Origin: Pseudovirgaria hyperparasitica
Taxonomy: Eukaryota > Ascomycota > Dothideomycetes > Acrospermales > Acrospermaceae
Direction: 5' to 3'
Length of the DNA stretch: 64,000 bases
NCBI RefSeq assembly: GCF_010093815.1
Contig: NW_022985568.1
Span: forward strand, 643,478-707,477
How positions within the stretch are numbered: the stretch's first letter is position 1; every line of letters starts with the position of its first letter. The translations under genes were made by a program, and so were the position numbers. Positions 33,487 to 46,300 of this stretch are shown one piece after another. The notes under the pieces are model-generated. The model saw only the letters and a program-made list of their open reading frames with translations. It did no database searches and was not told where the DNA came from.

Positions 33487-35205
33487 CTATGATTTCTCTT
33501 TGGGAGCGATCATCAGCTCTGGTCTAACGTATTTGTCGAAGTCCTCCTCGCTCAGGGCCTTCAGTTCCATGGCGCTCTCCTTCAGCGTTAACCCTTTCTT
33601 GTGAGCGTTCTTTGCGACCTTGGAGGCCATGTCATAGCCAATGACGGGATTCAAGCAGGTCACGAGCATGAGACTATCCGGAAATTAGCATACGTAAAGG
33701 GTGATGGTATTCCTGTTTGGCTTCACTTACCTTTCCTTGAGAATAGCCTTGATCCTGGTCTCGTTGGCCTCCAAGCCCACGACGAGGTTTTCTTCAAAAC
33801 TCCTCATACTGTCAGTCAAAATCCGTGAACTATGGAGTAAATTATGAATCATGACGGGCTTGAAGACGTTCAGTTCAAAGTTGCCCTGTGAGCCCGCAAA
33901 AGTTGTTGCGGCATTGTTACCGAACACTTGCGTGCACACCATGGTCAGCGACTCGCACTGAGTCGGATTGACCTTCCCTGGCATGATTGAAGATCCAGGT
34001 TCATTCTCTGGAAGATTGAGCTCACCAAGACCGCAGCGTGGGCCAGAGCCAAGGAAGCGGATATCTTGAGCAATCTTGAAGAGCGAGGTGGCAACAGTGT
34101 TCAGTTGTCCATGGGCTTCGACAATAGCATCGTGTGCAGCGAGAGCTTCAAATTTGTTTGGCGCAGTGATGAACTCGTGGCCGGTCATTTTGGTCACTTC
34201 TTCCGCTATCCCTTCAGCAAATCCCTTGAACGTGTTGATACCGGTCCCGACTGCAGTCCCGCCTTGGGCCAACATTCGTAGGCGCGGGAGAGCCGACTTC
34301 ACTCGCTCCATGCCAAAGTCGAGCTGGGTAACATAACCAGAAAATTCCTGTCCAAGCGTCAAAGGAGTAGCATCTTGTAGATGAGTTCTCCCAATCTTTA
34401 TTATCTTCTCGAACTGCTTGCTCTTCTTGTCGAGAGCATCGCGAAGGCTCTTCATTGCTGGCAGGAGCTGCTCTTCGAACTCAAGAACCGCGGCAATATG
34501 CATGACCGTGGGAAAGGTGTCATTCGAAGAAGCTGACATGTTGACATGGTCATTAGGGTGTACTGGCTTCTTGGATCCCATGGTGCCACCAAGTATTTCG
34601 ATAGCTCGGTTCGAGATAACCTCGTTCGCATTCATGTTTGACTGGGTGCCGGATCCAGTCTGCCAGACGACTAAGGGGAAGTGCTCAATAAGTTTCAAGG
34701 AAGCAACTTCCTCGGCAGCCTGTTGAATGGCTTGACCGATCTTGGGGTCTGCTTATAGTTAGCATGTCCCGTCACATACGTCCGAGCAGCTCATACCTAA
34801 GCCGAACTTCAAGTTTACAGTCGCCGCGGCGCCCTTGAGGATACCAAAAGCTCGGATCAGCGGAGGCGGCATGCGGTCTTGTGGCTGATTGATCTTGAAG
34901 TTCCCCAATGATCTCTCCGTTTGGGCACCCCAGTATTTATCAGATTCAACTTGAATCTCGCCAAAGGCATCGGATTCAGCTCTTGTAGATGCGCTCATGT
35001 TGGAAGTTGCAGAGAAGGCGCGGGTTTGTGATACGAGAATGGACCGTGTGATTGCACGAGGAGTGATGAGGGAGTTCCTAGCAGTAAGCTTTGAGGATGC
35101 TCCCCGAGCTATATACCTAGAAGCGGGGGTAATTGAGCTTGCGACATAGGCGAGGGAGCTGCCGCCGCGACAGGCGCGCGCTGTTGGGACCACTGAGCGA
35201 AGCAT
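33487..35205 (-). CDS. FUM1: Fumarate hydratase, mitochondrial/cytosolic
   Basis: Model: complement(join(33487..33673,33731..34748,34797..35205)), 537 aa; introns of 57 and 48 nt. The enzyme interconverts fumarate and L-malate in the TCA cycle (class II, iron-independent). Diagnostic blocks are [17 protein letters not shown], the HPNDHVN motif, the active-site region [10 protein letters not shown] and the fumarate-lyase signature [15 protein letters not shown] with its catalytic serine loop. The first about 65 residues are rich in Arg, Ser and Ala without acids, a mitochondrial presequence, with a likely processing site near TRAFSATS. A second in-frame Met70 ([13 protein letters not shown]) begins the mature-like protein and could give a cytosolic form. 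An upstream frame extends beyond the chosen ATG, but the presequence fits this start. Confidence 0.96.
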
Positions 35206-35608
35206 GTGAGGTTTTGGATTGCCGAACGAGATCAATTGGGTTTTAGATATTGCTGAAAGAGACCAGTGTCGATGCTGTGAGGTGGAAAAAAAGATCAAAA
35301 CTGAAGTTATCGGGAGAAGTCGGCCGAATGTTCTGCGCAATTTCACGGCGGAAAGCTCCGCCCCGGTCGGACCCGCTCCCGTCCCCGGCAAGGCTACCCG
35401 GCACCCGGCTGTACTGCTTTCAAAGTTGTCTTTTCATGTACACACATCTGCAAGTGTGTCTATGGGAAAATCTTAGTTTACGCAGCCGATGTATTATCAA
35501 AGGGTATGTAGAGCCACGCCATTCCTGGAAGTTTGGACCTTTTTTATCGCAATGTTTTGTATGATCATTGTCTGAGCCTACACATGTGGTCTATCGAGAT
35601 CTGACTCA
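35206..35608. other. FUM1 upstream region and MFS 3' flank
   Basis: This is the short tandem spacing between FUM1 and the upstream transporter gene on the same strand. A GC-rich tract at 35,340-35,400 probably lies in the FUM1 promoter. No gene seen. Confidence 0.5.
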
Positions 35609-37448
35609 CTATGGTGCATATCTGAATCCTTCAATACCTTCAAGAGCTGGCCCTTTACCTTCATCTGCGAGTCGGTTCTGTCTCTTGAGATATAGTGACA
35701 TACAGACTGTTACAAGAGTATAGAACAGCTGCATAGCAATTGTAGCCCACATCCCTGGAAGGTATTGCTGAGTTTGATCAGCAGTTGTATCAACGTATTG
35801 CAAACCATGATGAGACTCACAGGCGCATCTTGAGTTCGGAAAATTGTAGAGCCTGTGATTCCACCAGCCGCTCCGATCGAAATCATTGCGGCAGCAATCA
35901 CCCCTTTCCTTTCGATTTTGGCCGTCTGGCTTTGTCCGTAGGAGAGCGTTCCGGGGACGTTGGCTTGAGTACCGAAAGTTGCAAGATACAATCCAAGATA
36001 ACGCACACCAGGAGGCTTTGCATATAAAATCACGAGCAAGCCAGCGACTGCTGAGAGCGATTGGAAGCACAGCACTGTCCATCTGGTACGGTACTTGTCG
36101 GACACCCATGCCATAGCCATCGACATTATGATGGCAAAGACGTAGCATGGGCTACTCAGAATCTGAGCAAGAGCATAACTGAAAACTTCAGTACGATCTC
36201 CCTTGGAGAATTTCAAGAATGACAGACCTGAAACCCATTCCCTCCCGAAGAATGATCGGCTGGAAATAAGAAAGTGAGTAGACACTAGATGCTGCCACGA
36301 AGTATTGCATTGAGCTGCGAGTCTTGTTAGTTCATGGTAACTCCAGAATAGCACAGACTTTAGGTGAGACATACTACACGGCTAATTTCCAGTCCCATAA
36401 CATTCTCATTGACTCTTTGAACGTGGGATGTACGAACTGCCTGGCCTCTTTGTCGATCTGCATCCTGCAAATAGCGATGTTTCGTTGCCGGGGAGTCAAC
36501 CACTTCGCCTTCTCTGGAACTAAGAAGTATAAGTAAAAGCGTCTCCACATCTTTGGCCTTGGGTATCTTACACTCTACAAGAAAGAACGGAGATATTATA
36601 CCGGCAACGATCGTCGCGATGCCTTCGATAATGAAGATCCAGCGCCACCCCTGGCGATACGTACCATTTCCGACTCGGATCAAAGAAAGTGCATATGCAA
36701 GAATAGGTCCAAATCCGGAGGCTAAGAGAGCTGCCATATAGAATAGCGAGACCCGCTTTGCCGTCTCATACTGTCTGTACCAGGATCCAATGATGAATAC
36801 GGCTCCAGGGAAAAGACCCGCTTCGAACATCCCCAGCAGCGCTCGGCATACAGTCAGAGACACCCAGCTATGGACGAAGCCCATCCCGAGTACGCAAGCG
36901 CCCCATGATATTATCAAGAAGCTTAGCCAAAGTCTCGCCCCCAAGCGTCGAATTACCATGTTTGAGGGAAGCTCGAAGAGGGCATAGCCTGCGTTGTTTC
37001 AGTCAAGGCTGAACACTGTCCCATTTGGGGTGCTCACCGATGAAAAATACTAGTAGTGCTATGTTGTATCTTGCGCTAAGCGATGCATCAGTAATGCTCC
37101 TCGTCCACTGTGAAAAAATCATCACACTCACCCAACATTTAACGCTACATCGCTACTCAGACCAGCGATATACGCCGCTGAGATGTTCGTTCTGTCTAGC
37201 AGCGACAGTCCGAACACAACACACAGCATAGGAAAGACGCGCCAGTCTAACTTCTTCCTAACATCAAGCTATCAGATATCAGGCTCCTATATGTGAATCA
37301 TTACTTACACCAAGGCCTTCTCCTCCTCGGCAGTCCATGTTTGTGCTTTGTCCGCCACTCCATGCTCATGCTCCTGCTCAGACACCTTCTCGGAACTAAT
37401 GGGACTTATCCTCTCGACATGATAAGTCTCGGTTTTGGTGTCGGCCAT
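35609..37448 (-). CDS. MFS transporter, anion:cation symporter (Dal5/TNA1-like) family
   Basis: Model: complement(join(35609..35767,35821..36178,36228..36314,36375..36519,36572..36988,37038..37075,37132..37257,37309..37448)), 489 aa, seven introns of 49-60 nt. It is a plasma-membrane secondary carrier for organic anions or vitamins; the substrate is not predictable. The N-terminal cytosolic tail is followed by KLDWRVFPMLC and LLDRTNISAAYIAGL, the typical start of the ACS family. Next come LFELPSNMVIRRLGARLW (loop 2-3) and a GWRWIFIIEG segment after TM6. The central loop has FPEKAKWLTPRQR, and TM7 begins YFQPIILREGMGF. The C-terminal half contains SDKYRTRW. About 12 membrane spans are expected. 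The exon 4 to 5 junction was fixed by the conserved PEKAKWLT loop, which the unspliced frame would miss. Confidence 0.9.
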
Positions 37449-38881
37449 GTTGGAATGGACTCAAACCCAGTCACGCTAGAGCTAGGTTGATAGAGCAGCG
37501 TGTCTCAGAATAAAATCCAAACACGAACATACATTCCCGGGCCTCGCACCTCATATACATAAAACATCCCCACCCGCATCCCATCTCTCCCACTCGTTAT
37601 TCCCGCCTGCCACTCCTCGAATCGCATGGCCAAGCCCATCCCCAGACCGCCACATTTCTTGGCCTCTTCAAAGTCCCAGCACAAGCCCATCAAGAAACCA
37701 GGAAAAAACATCCACGCCGCCCAACAAGCTACCAACGCATCTATTGGGACGTTTCCCGTGCCATGAGGTTTGCACTCGCGTGCGCATGAGTCTGGCCCGC
37801 TTCTTGGAGCTGGATGCCAAGTTCTTGTGCCGGACAAAACGCGGGGAACGTCGCGGGGTTGATTATTACCGGATCGTAGGATTCACTGTTTCCTAAGGCA
37901 GAAGTTTTTGTTGGAGTGAGGAGTTTTTGCGCGGTATCTTCTATGTGTGTCCTGGTGGGAAATGGTGCTTTTCGTGAATTGTCGTCTGTTGTTTATTAAC
38001 GTTTCAGACTTAGCACTGTTAGCAGGACGGACGAATGTTTCTGCTCGAAGACAACAACGTCTTCATACGAAGTGGCTTTGCTAGCATCGATTGTGTCGTA
38101 CTTTTTATCTTTTTGCTTCATCATGAGTGGAATGTGAGTATATTTATGGGACAAGAGGCCTAGGCAGGAATCGTGGTAATCGTCTTGGATCCCCTGTAAG
38201 GAATGTAGTACAGCTGCTACGACAGTTATGATTCGGTGTCGTCAACAGACACTAGCCAGGTCGACTTCACATAACCTGACACTTGTAACCCAGATCATAG
38301 AAGGATTGAAAGAGAGAATGCCGATTCTGGTAGACTGACGTCAACGAGAAAGCCCTTTCCAGACAGGAGTGGATATAGGAGAGATACTTCAGATCAGGTC
38401 CAGATTTTCTTGTGTTAGTGTCTACGCTCTGAATCACAATTTGAATGCACAAGAGACAAGAAGCATGGAGAGTACTGCTCTACTGTGTTTTTCAAGATTA
38501 CTTCTCCGGCAATCTATTTTCGGAGTTTGTAACCTCCAGTCGGTCTTGTTTCGAGTCGGACATTCCATTCTCTCTGATCCTATCCTTCCACTGTCTTCTG
38601 CCAGTGTCTCCCTTTTCTCTGTATGGCTTGTAGCCCGAAAAATTCCAACCTCGATAGATCTGTTCATCCTCGTGTAGCAATACGACAAGTCAGACGTTAG
38701 ACGAAGGGATCTCGACAGGCGTAGATGAAGCAGATACACGAGAGACCCAACAGCACATCATGAGAAGCAGGATCATACCATAAGGATACAAGAACCTCAA
38801 CCGCGTGCTCCAGTCTCAGCAAGTACGCCATCAGCAACACCATCCAGCAATCCCACACAGAACCTCCACAAACAAACCAAC
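37449..38881. other. Intergenic region between the two transporter genes
   Basis: A 1.4-kb spacer holds no supported gene. A 110-codon frame at 37,505-37,837 (minus) starts at TTG, and a 102-codon frame at 38,369-38,677 (plus) starts at GTG; neither has a usable ATG or a motif. Confidence 0.55.
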
Positions 38882-40587
38882 TCACACCTTCCGAACCTCC
38901 CTAACCCTCTCCACACCCCCCTTCTCCCCCAAATCCACATGATGCGCATCCTCAGCCCCCACCAGATCCGCCCCCTTCTCCACATGATTCTGCCCGCCAA
39001 ACAGCCCATCCATCTCCTCCAAACTCACCTTCTTCGTCTCGGGGATCCACAGCCACACAAACACCGCCAACAGCACATTCACCGCCATAAACATGTAAAA
39101 CGCGTAGAACCCACAGTTCTCCAGGAAAGTCGGGAAGAACTGCTGCACGATGCTGTTGACCACGTTCTGCATCTGGCTCGCCATCCCGACGGCCTGGGCG
39201 CGCACATTCATGCTGAAGATCTCCGATGTCCAGATCCATGTCGTCGCGCCCCAGGATGGCTTGTAGAAGAAGGCGAAGAGGAAGAGCAGGAAGACGATGC
39301 TGATGCCTACGGGCTGCGACTTGACCCCGGCGCCGTAGCTGGGCGTTTGCGTCTCGACAGTCGCGACGATCAGCATGCACACCGCCATTCCGACTGCGCC
39401 CGTGATGAACAGAAACTTGCGCCCGAACCGATCCACCGTCCACGTCGCATTCAGCGTGAAGATGATCCCAAACGTCGCGTTCAGCGCGTTAATCAGGCTG
39501 ATCGTGTCGTCCGAGTTGAACACCTTCTGGTACACCTTCGTCGAGTACGTGTTCAGCGTGCCCTGGCCCGTAATCTGCTGGCCGGCATTGAGCACAAAGG
39601 CAAGGAACAACCTGTACCTCACGCTGCGGTCCTTCCAGAGCGCCGAGTACGAGCTCGAGATGGCCTCCTTTTCAAACTCGATGGCCTCGCGGATGACGAG
39701 GATTTCGTCCTCGACTTCTTGCTCTGTGTTGCGCACGCGGTGCAGCGAGGCGCGCGCGGCGTCGATGCGGTTGCCGTGCTGGATGTACCAGCGAGGCGTC
39801 TCCGGGATGAAGAAGACCTGGGCGAGGATCAGGACGGGCACGAGGATTTGGAAGATGACGACCATTTTCCAGTCCCATTCGCCGAGGGCGACGACGTGCT
39901 TGGAACAGGCGTATTTGACCCAGTAGCTTTGGGATGTGTTAGCTTGAGGAAACAAGATGAGAGAAGGGGGGATAGGTGGATAGTGGAAAGGAGACGTACG
40001 CGATGAACGACCCGACGCTGTAGAACATTTGCCAGAAACTCATGATCTTGCCACGGATCTCAGGGGGCGATAGCTCTCCGATGTAGATGGGTCCAGCAGC
40101 TAAATTCCACATCAGCGCCCACTACAGCCCGTGCGGAACTGATGTACCTACTTAGAGCGATACCCTGAGCGAGACCAATAACCACACGCCCAGCAATAAA
40201 ACAGCCAATATTCCCTCTCGGACTGAACGTCTGGATGAACGTGGCCACGATGGTGAAGAACGCCCCAATCGCCATGCCCCATCGCCGACCAAGCTTGTCC
40301 GCAATAGGACCGCCCATGAAGAAGCCAGAGATGATGGCACCGACATTGTAGGCCGTGTTGACCGCACCAACCATCTGAGTGTCCTTCGGGGTAATGTTGA
40401 AATAGGCAAACCAGTGCTTCGAGCCCTGCACGGCGTTGTACACCGAAGCGTCATAGCCGTAGAGGACCATACATGATGCCGCCACGAGGGAAATGTACCT
40501 GCCAGCCACACATCATCAGCAACGTAGAATTCGAGCACTCCCAAGACACACTCACCAGTTGTACACTCTCTTGCCTCCGACCGCCAT
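38882..40587 (-). CDS. MFS sugar transporter (hexose/lactose-permease type)
   Basis: Model: complement(join(38882..39926,40000..40099,40152..40498,40556..40587)), 507 aa, three introns (73, 52 and 57 nt). It is a proton-coupled or facilitative sugar carrier of the plasma membrane. Sugar-porter signatures are present: GYDASVYNAVQG in TM1, DKLGRRWGM in loop 2-3, ALTAGPIYIGELSPPEIRG after TM4, and FIPETPRWYIQHG after TM6. DRFGRKFLF lies in loop 8-9, EIFSMNVRAQAVG after TM10 and WIPETKKVSLEEMD at the end of TM12. The first coding exon is only 32 nt (MAVGGKRVYN then W). Codons in the last exon are strongly GC-ending compared with neighbours. Substrate is unknown. Confidence 0.92.
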
Positions 40588-41347
40588 ATTGACGATATTG
40601 CTGCTCCCGTATCAGAAGAAGCTTTTGCCCTGGGAGGAAGAAGTAGTAGTAGAAGATGTTGCAATCCACAGAGTCTGCGATCCCGGATAAAACCATACAA
40701 AGAAACGATATATATAAATGCTACACGGCCTACATGGTTCAGGTTTCTCCGTCTGGCATACATACACCAACATCCCTCCCATGCACTATTCCCCAGTCCC
40801 CGGATGCTAAGCTCTGATAAACGAGTATGGACTGGGCTCTGGACAAGCCACAATATGGAGTGTAGCCCTATGGGTACCTTTAAGGAGGACCCCGCAACCG
40901 CATATGGTTGGTTGGTGCTTGAGACTTTAAACAAGGCATCGGAGGCCCCGCAGATCGCCTTAAATGTAAGCCTTGCTGCTAAGGATCTGAGTGGACGGAC
41001 CCTTGTTTCCTTCATAATCCACCAACCAGCTAACATCGTTTCGAGGACGCAACACTACGAGAAGTAGATTTGATTCCATCAAGAGATGTGCCATGGGACA
41101 GGTAAGCTATGGGGCGTTCCGAGTGTGGATTGATCTTCGATCACGCACGGCTTGCTGGACAGTACTTCGACGGGGATATACGGGGTCAGTTGAGCAGAAA
41201 ATGAATGAGCTGAAGCTCCTCGCAGAGAATGGTTTTGGTAACATTCATCCAAATTTTATTCTGTTGTTACATCATAGAGAGAGCGGTCTGCGCCTACACA
41301 TTGCGATCAGAGCGACTCCCATTCGTCATAGAGTAGTCTCACTCCTT
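40588..41347. other. Intergenic region, transporter promoter and cyclophilin 3' flank
   Basis: No gene is supported. Short frames on both strands are shadows. The pyrimidine-rich start region near 40,600-40,760 should include the sugar-transporter promoter. Confidence 0.5.
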
Positions 41348-42713
41348 TTAGTCAAAGTTGAAAGCCTTGCTGTACGCCTTCTTCTCCTTCTCTCGTCTCT
41401 CCTTGACCTTCTTCTTCAGGCTCGCTAGTTCATTTGTGATGTTTGAGTCGCCTGGAACGTGCTTCAACGCCTGTTCGAGATCCTTGATAGCTTCTTCCTC
41501 ATCCTTCTTCGCAGCCCGTGCAAGTGCGCGTCGGTACAGGGCTTTACCCTTGTCTTGCTCACTCACGCCCTTCTGTCCTAAGGCTTTGGTAGCAGAGTCC
41601 AGAGCTGCATCATTCTGCTTCAGCTTGAGCTGCAACAGCGCACTATTCGAGTGTAGCGAGAAGCGTAAGGCAGATAGTTGTCCCTCGAGCTCTTTGGGAT
41701 CGCTCTCGAGCGGTGTCGGGTACTCATTAAGATATCGCAGGCCCTTCTGATATTTGTCCACACCAAGACTGATATCTCCAGCCTTGAACGCCTTATTTCC
41801 CATGTCCTTCAGTTCTGTTGCGATGTTGACAATGTCGGTGCCCTTCCAGTCGCCGCTCTGCTGGTCTTCCGGAAAGTCCTCATACGGATCGCCAGTGGCA
41901 TCGGCTTTTTTCTCCGTGGCCGCCTCGTAGTCCGCACCTTTGAGCTCCCCACAATCCACGATCGTAGCCTGCTTGCTTGGCTTATCACCAGATGGGCACG
42001 GTAGGTTCTCAATCGTGCGGACGATGGACTTGCCATTGATGACCTCTCCGAACACGACATGCTTGTTATCGAGATGAGGGGTGGGAACAGTGGTGACGAA
42101 GAATTGAGAGCCGTTGGTGCCTATATGAGCCATTAGGTCAGAAGCTGGTCGACATGCAAAGCGCACAGCGACTCACCTGGGCCCGCATTGGCCATGGAGA
42201 GCAGGAATGGCCTTTCATGCTTGCGCTCGAAGTTCTCATCCTCGAATTTTTCACCGTAGATCGATTCTCCACCTGTACCGTCACCCTTTGTAAAGTCTCC
42301 TCCTTGGATCATAAAGCCCTTTATGACGCGATGGAAGAACGATCCCTTATAGGACAGAGCCCTGCCGGACTTGCCCTCACCCTTCTCACCCGTACATAGC
42401 GCCCTGAAGTTCTCGGCGGTCTTAGGAACGACTGCATCAATGGGTCAGTTGCCGGTGCGCAACGACTGGCGTATTCATCTTCATCTTACTGTCATCGTAC
42501 TAGAGAAACGTGAGCCAGAGGAACCGCAGAGATGGCCAAGGAGTTGTGAGTAGACTTACGAGCTCAAAGGCAACTCTTCCGAGCCGAGATCCGTCGATCT
42601 CGATATCAAAGTAGACTCTGCTTCGTTCTAAGACGCGAAGTGAGCACAGTGTATTGATACTCAAGTGGGGTAGCGGGGAAGCAAGCTCAGTTACCTTTCG
42701 AGCTCGACGCCAT
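41348..42713 (-). CDS. CPR6: TPR-containing peptidyl-prolyl isomerase, cyclophilin-40
   Basis: Model: complement(join(41348..42120,42177..42431,42490..42499,42560..42627,42695..42713)), 374 aa, four introns of 56-67 nt, including a 10-nt micro-exon. The N-terminal cyclophilin domain (residues about 8-175) has [35 protein letters not shown] and GSQFFVTTV. The CsA-contact tryptophan is histidine ([11 protein letters not shown]), as is usual in Cyp40. The C-terminal half has three TPR repeats starting near [12 protein letters not shown], which dock to the C-terminal MEEVD of Hsp90. The protein acts as an Hsp90 co-chaperone. Size matches Cpr6/Cyp40 (about 370 aa). The micro-exon encoding Tyr-Asp-Asp is needed to keep [14 protein letters not shown] continuous. 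Confidence 0.96.
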
Positions 42714-43364
42714 GTTCGAATTGTTATGCGGGTTGATTGTCTTGTGTTCTATTCTGGACAGAGGAAATCTCGAGTCAGGCAGTGTGTTGAAGAATGGAGT
42801 TATGTTAGAGTAGGCGAAGCTGTGCAAGGCTTAAGATGCAGACGCAGATCTGGTGGAATGTTCGAGCACCTGCACAAGCTTGAACGTGGTGCCCGTGCGC
42901 AGCTTTCCCGTTTCTATATTCGGCATTAATCACTTATAGTTGTAAGCATTCGGGAACTCAGGAGATCCTACAAAAACGAAGTAAATTTCTGCTGTATAGC
43001 TATGTGATTGGAACATTGACGCCCGCTAGCCACCGCCTCGCTGGCAGAAATGCAAGTATGTAAACTGCCTGATCGATAATCGGGCCGCTTTTGACTCGCT
43101 GAAAAGCTCAACAAGCTAGGAATGAAAGCAAGAAGTAAAATGCCATGACCTTGTACTTATATCTCATCAAAATGCCTCCTCTTTTATCAAATCAGTAAGA
43201 CGGACTCGGAATCGTAGAGACTCGAGCCGCTGAAGAAACGTAAACCGAAAAACTCCGCCCAAGTTGCCGCTGTCCAAAGCCATACACGTGCCGGGTATCA
43301 TTCGTCAAATGCTTTCGTCGTGTACACGCTGTAATCAGTCATGCTCCTCTTCACTCGTTATTGT
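42714..43364. promoter_or_regulatory. CYP40 promoter region with a heat-shock-element-like site
   Basis: This is upstream sequence of CYP40 and the 3' flank of the RasGAP gene. A GAANNTTC unit (GAATGTTC, 42,856-42,863) lies about 145 bp upstream of the CYP40 ATG. Hsp90 co-chaperone genes are often Hsf1 targets, so this is a candidate, but a single two-box site can occur by chance. No gene seen. Confidence 0.3.
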
Positions 43365-46300
43365 TCATTTCTTCTTCCTGCTAAAGCTAGGAACGATGTT
43401 TTTGAAACCAGACTTCTCCTTATCTCCTTTGGCCTTGTCTTTCTCCGGCGCCTGACTGCTACTGCTGAACTTCGGTAGAGCTGTAGCATACTCATCATCA
43501 CTATCACCAAGACTAGGGTCGACATGGCTTCGTCCGATTGTACCTCTGGACATTGACTCTTCCCAGCCGTGAGAGGAGCCCGGTGGCGTATCACCAGCAG
43601 CAGAAGCGGACGCAGATGCAGCACCGCTACTCGGTGCGTAACGTGAAGATAGTGCTTTCGAAGATATGATCGAAGATGGTTTGGCGCCCGATCCTGAAAA
43701 GGTACGAGGCTTGGCATGCTTCATTGTTACAGGAGTTGACGTGGGCGATGTCTCGTCGTCATCTATTTGCGATTGGGCGGCCATAACTTCGCGACGACCA
43801 GGCCTCCTGCTAAGATCAAGAACAGCGCTGGTCTCTAGTTGTTCGACGAGCTCCTCCCACTGAACGCTTAATGAGCTGCTGGGACGCTCTGCACGCTCTG
43901 CGCCAGCCAGACAATCTTTTGTCCTCTGCTTCAACGATTGACATTGTGCATGGAACTTGGCCAAGTCTCCGTCTCCTTCCTGTATGTGATGTGCTGTGTT
44001 TGCGTGCTCAAGCCATAGTGTAACGAGACCCGCAAAGTTTCGCGCGTGGTCAATAAGATATGGTAGAGATGGAAATCCCTCTCTCGATGTGGGCGGGAGT
44101 CGCTGCAAAATTGCAATAGGGGTGCTGTATGATGGGGGGATCGGTGGGCCGTTACCGGATCCCGATGGAACCGAGCATACGGTGTCGAGGAAAGTCCTGA
44201 ATTCCTGTCGGTGGGCGGTCAGGAAGCTGTTCATGGGCTCCATCCAGTGTTCTTTCGAACCAAAAGTTGACATGTTGGCGAGGCCCTGTAACGATTTTGC
44301 AATTAGCGTATAGGTGCGACGAGCTCGCATCTTCGGCTTGTCTGTCCTGGGATTAGCACATGCAACAAATATATCTGCAATCACATCATGCTTACCTTTG
44401 AGCAATCCAAAGAGATTGGGATTCAGGACGGCGGGACAAAAGAACCGCAGAAAGAGAAATCCAGATACACTACTGTATGCAACAGTCCTAAGAAAGTCCC
44501 CAAAGCGATCTTCAGCGCAACCCCGAATATGGCGGAAGATGATTCGGAGTTCTTGCGGACAACGATTTGCAGAGTTGAATATGGCCTTCCAGACTTCCTC
44601 TGTCCAACTGATAAGCTTCCGCCAGTTCTTGTCCAAATCGTGAGATGAGAGAACTTTGTTCGGATCGACTTCGCAGTCCGGATCTTTCTCCAGAATTTCG
44701 TTCATCTTGTCTGAGAGCGTTTCCTCCAAGTACTCCTTTCCTAGACGCCTCATGTGTAGATCAAGGGACTTTGTCAGAAGAGTATTGCCTCGGAATAGGA
44801 GGTTAGCTTCGAGCTTCGCGTTATTGCCCATATCGCGGACAAGAAGCTCACGATCACTATTCAATGCAACAGATTCACTTGAATCAGTCGAGCCCATTCG
44901 GCGGCTGAATCGGAGTCTGCTGGCTGGAGTTTCCTTTTGTGTGCCATCAATTTCCTCCTCGACCAAGGCCATGATCCAATCCCCAGCTTGTCCGGAGACT
45001 TGGAATATGTTCAAGAGGTAGTCTGATAGTCGCTTCAGTTCGTTTGGAATCATCTGAGCTAGCTGGAGAGTTAGGCCGTTCGAAAATTTGTGCAGTAGTT
45101 CTGACATTGGCTGGTAATCCCGGGCCATTAGGATGACGCTATCATCTGTGGAGACCTTGAGCATCACTTCTCCGACTGGATTGGCGTACATGTTGTTCAG
45201 CTGCCACCATTTATCGATCGGCTTATTGCTCTCAAGATCATCAAGATAAATATCAACTTTTCCGACAGTCTGGTCAAAAGATAGTGTGTTGTAAATGCCA
45301 AAAGATTCTGTCGAGGTGAGCGCATCCTCTGCCGCCTTTCGTGCAACTTCTTTGCGCGACGGCTCAATAGGTCCAGCTCCAGCAGGCCGTCGCTTGAGGA
45401 CTATAGTGCAGCTAGACATGACCGCTGGCAAATCGGTAAACTCAAAATCCTCGCCCCAGAATGGATGACTTGATTCGGCAATTACTGTGGATCTCGCGCG
45501 GATTTCGTTGTCAAGGAGAACCTCAATGTAATAGCCTCCTTGGAGGACCGCGCCATTCTGCCCTTTGGTACTAGGTACGGCAGGCGTAGAGGAAGTGAGC
45601 TTTGCCTCCATGATTCGCATCGAGAGTGAACGCTCCATCCTGAACATATCTACCGTCGAAGAAGAGAGACCAGGAGAGGGCATGTCGCCGTTAGGACTCT
45701 GCTTTGGACCATATAATTGAGGTATCGTGAAGGCTCGAAGGAGAACGATCCAGACTTCGTAGAGTACACGTGATTCAAGGGACAAAACAACCGGTCGAAG
45801 CAGTGATAAAGAGTTTGCCGCCGATGTATACTGTGGATATATTGCAATGCAGAACTCATTATCCAAGACGGAAGGATTCAAACGTTGAATGGCGCTGCGT
45901 GAAAGATGCGATAGCTGAACCACGGAGACTAATGTCACGTCTGTGTCGGCGTATAACTTGAGCTCCCCATTCTCTCGCAAGGTGCACGATACCTTACGCC
46001 ATTTCCGCGCTCCTTGACTTTGCATCCTAGTATTACCTGGCCGGCTGGACTTTGGCGTTTCAGGCCTTGTTGTGCTGCTGCTGCTACTGGAGCTGGAAGT
46101 ATCCCAGTAAATCATTTTGCCGACTTTGATGATAGGGGCTTCTTTCAAAAGGGAGACCTCAGAGTGTCTACGACTGTCTACAAGACGTCGTTCAGTTGCG
46201 AGTGCGGCCTGTGGCTTCGCCATTCGGTTGAGAATGCCCTTCGGCCGTAGAGGTTGCCAGCAGAGCAATGCTGCGAACCAGGAATCGTAGGCATCCTGAG

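Noticed and set aside
35206-35391. N-terminal extension of fumarase to 35,391
   Set aside because: The added residues precede a well-formed mitochondrial presequence that starts at the ATG of 35,205, so the extension is probably 5' leader.
37505-37837. 110-codon minus-strand frame in the transporter spacer
   Set aside because: It begins at TTG, has no hydrophobic or domain pattern and no supporting splice sites.
39375-40006. Long plus-strand frames opposite the sugar transporter
   Set aside because: They are antisense shadows caused by the GC-rich third positions of the transporter exon; the real product has all sugar-porter motifs on the minus strand.
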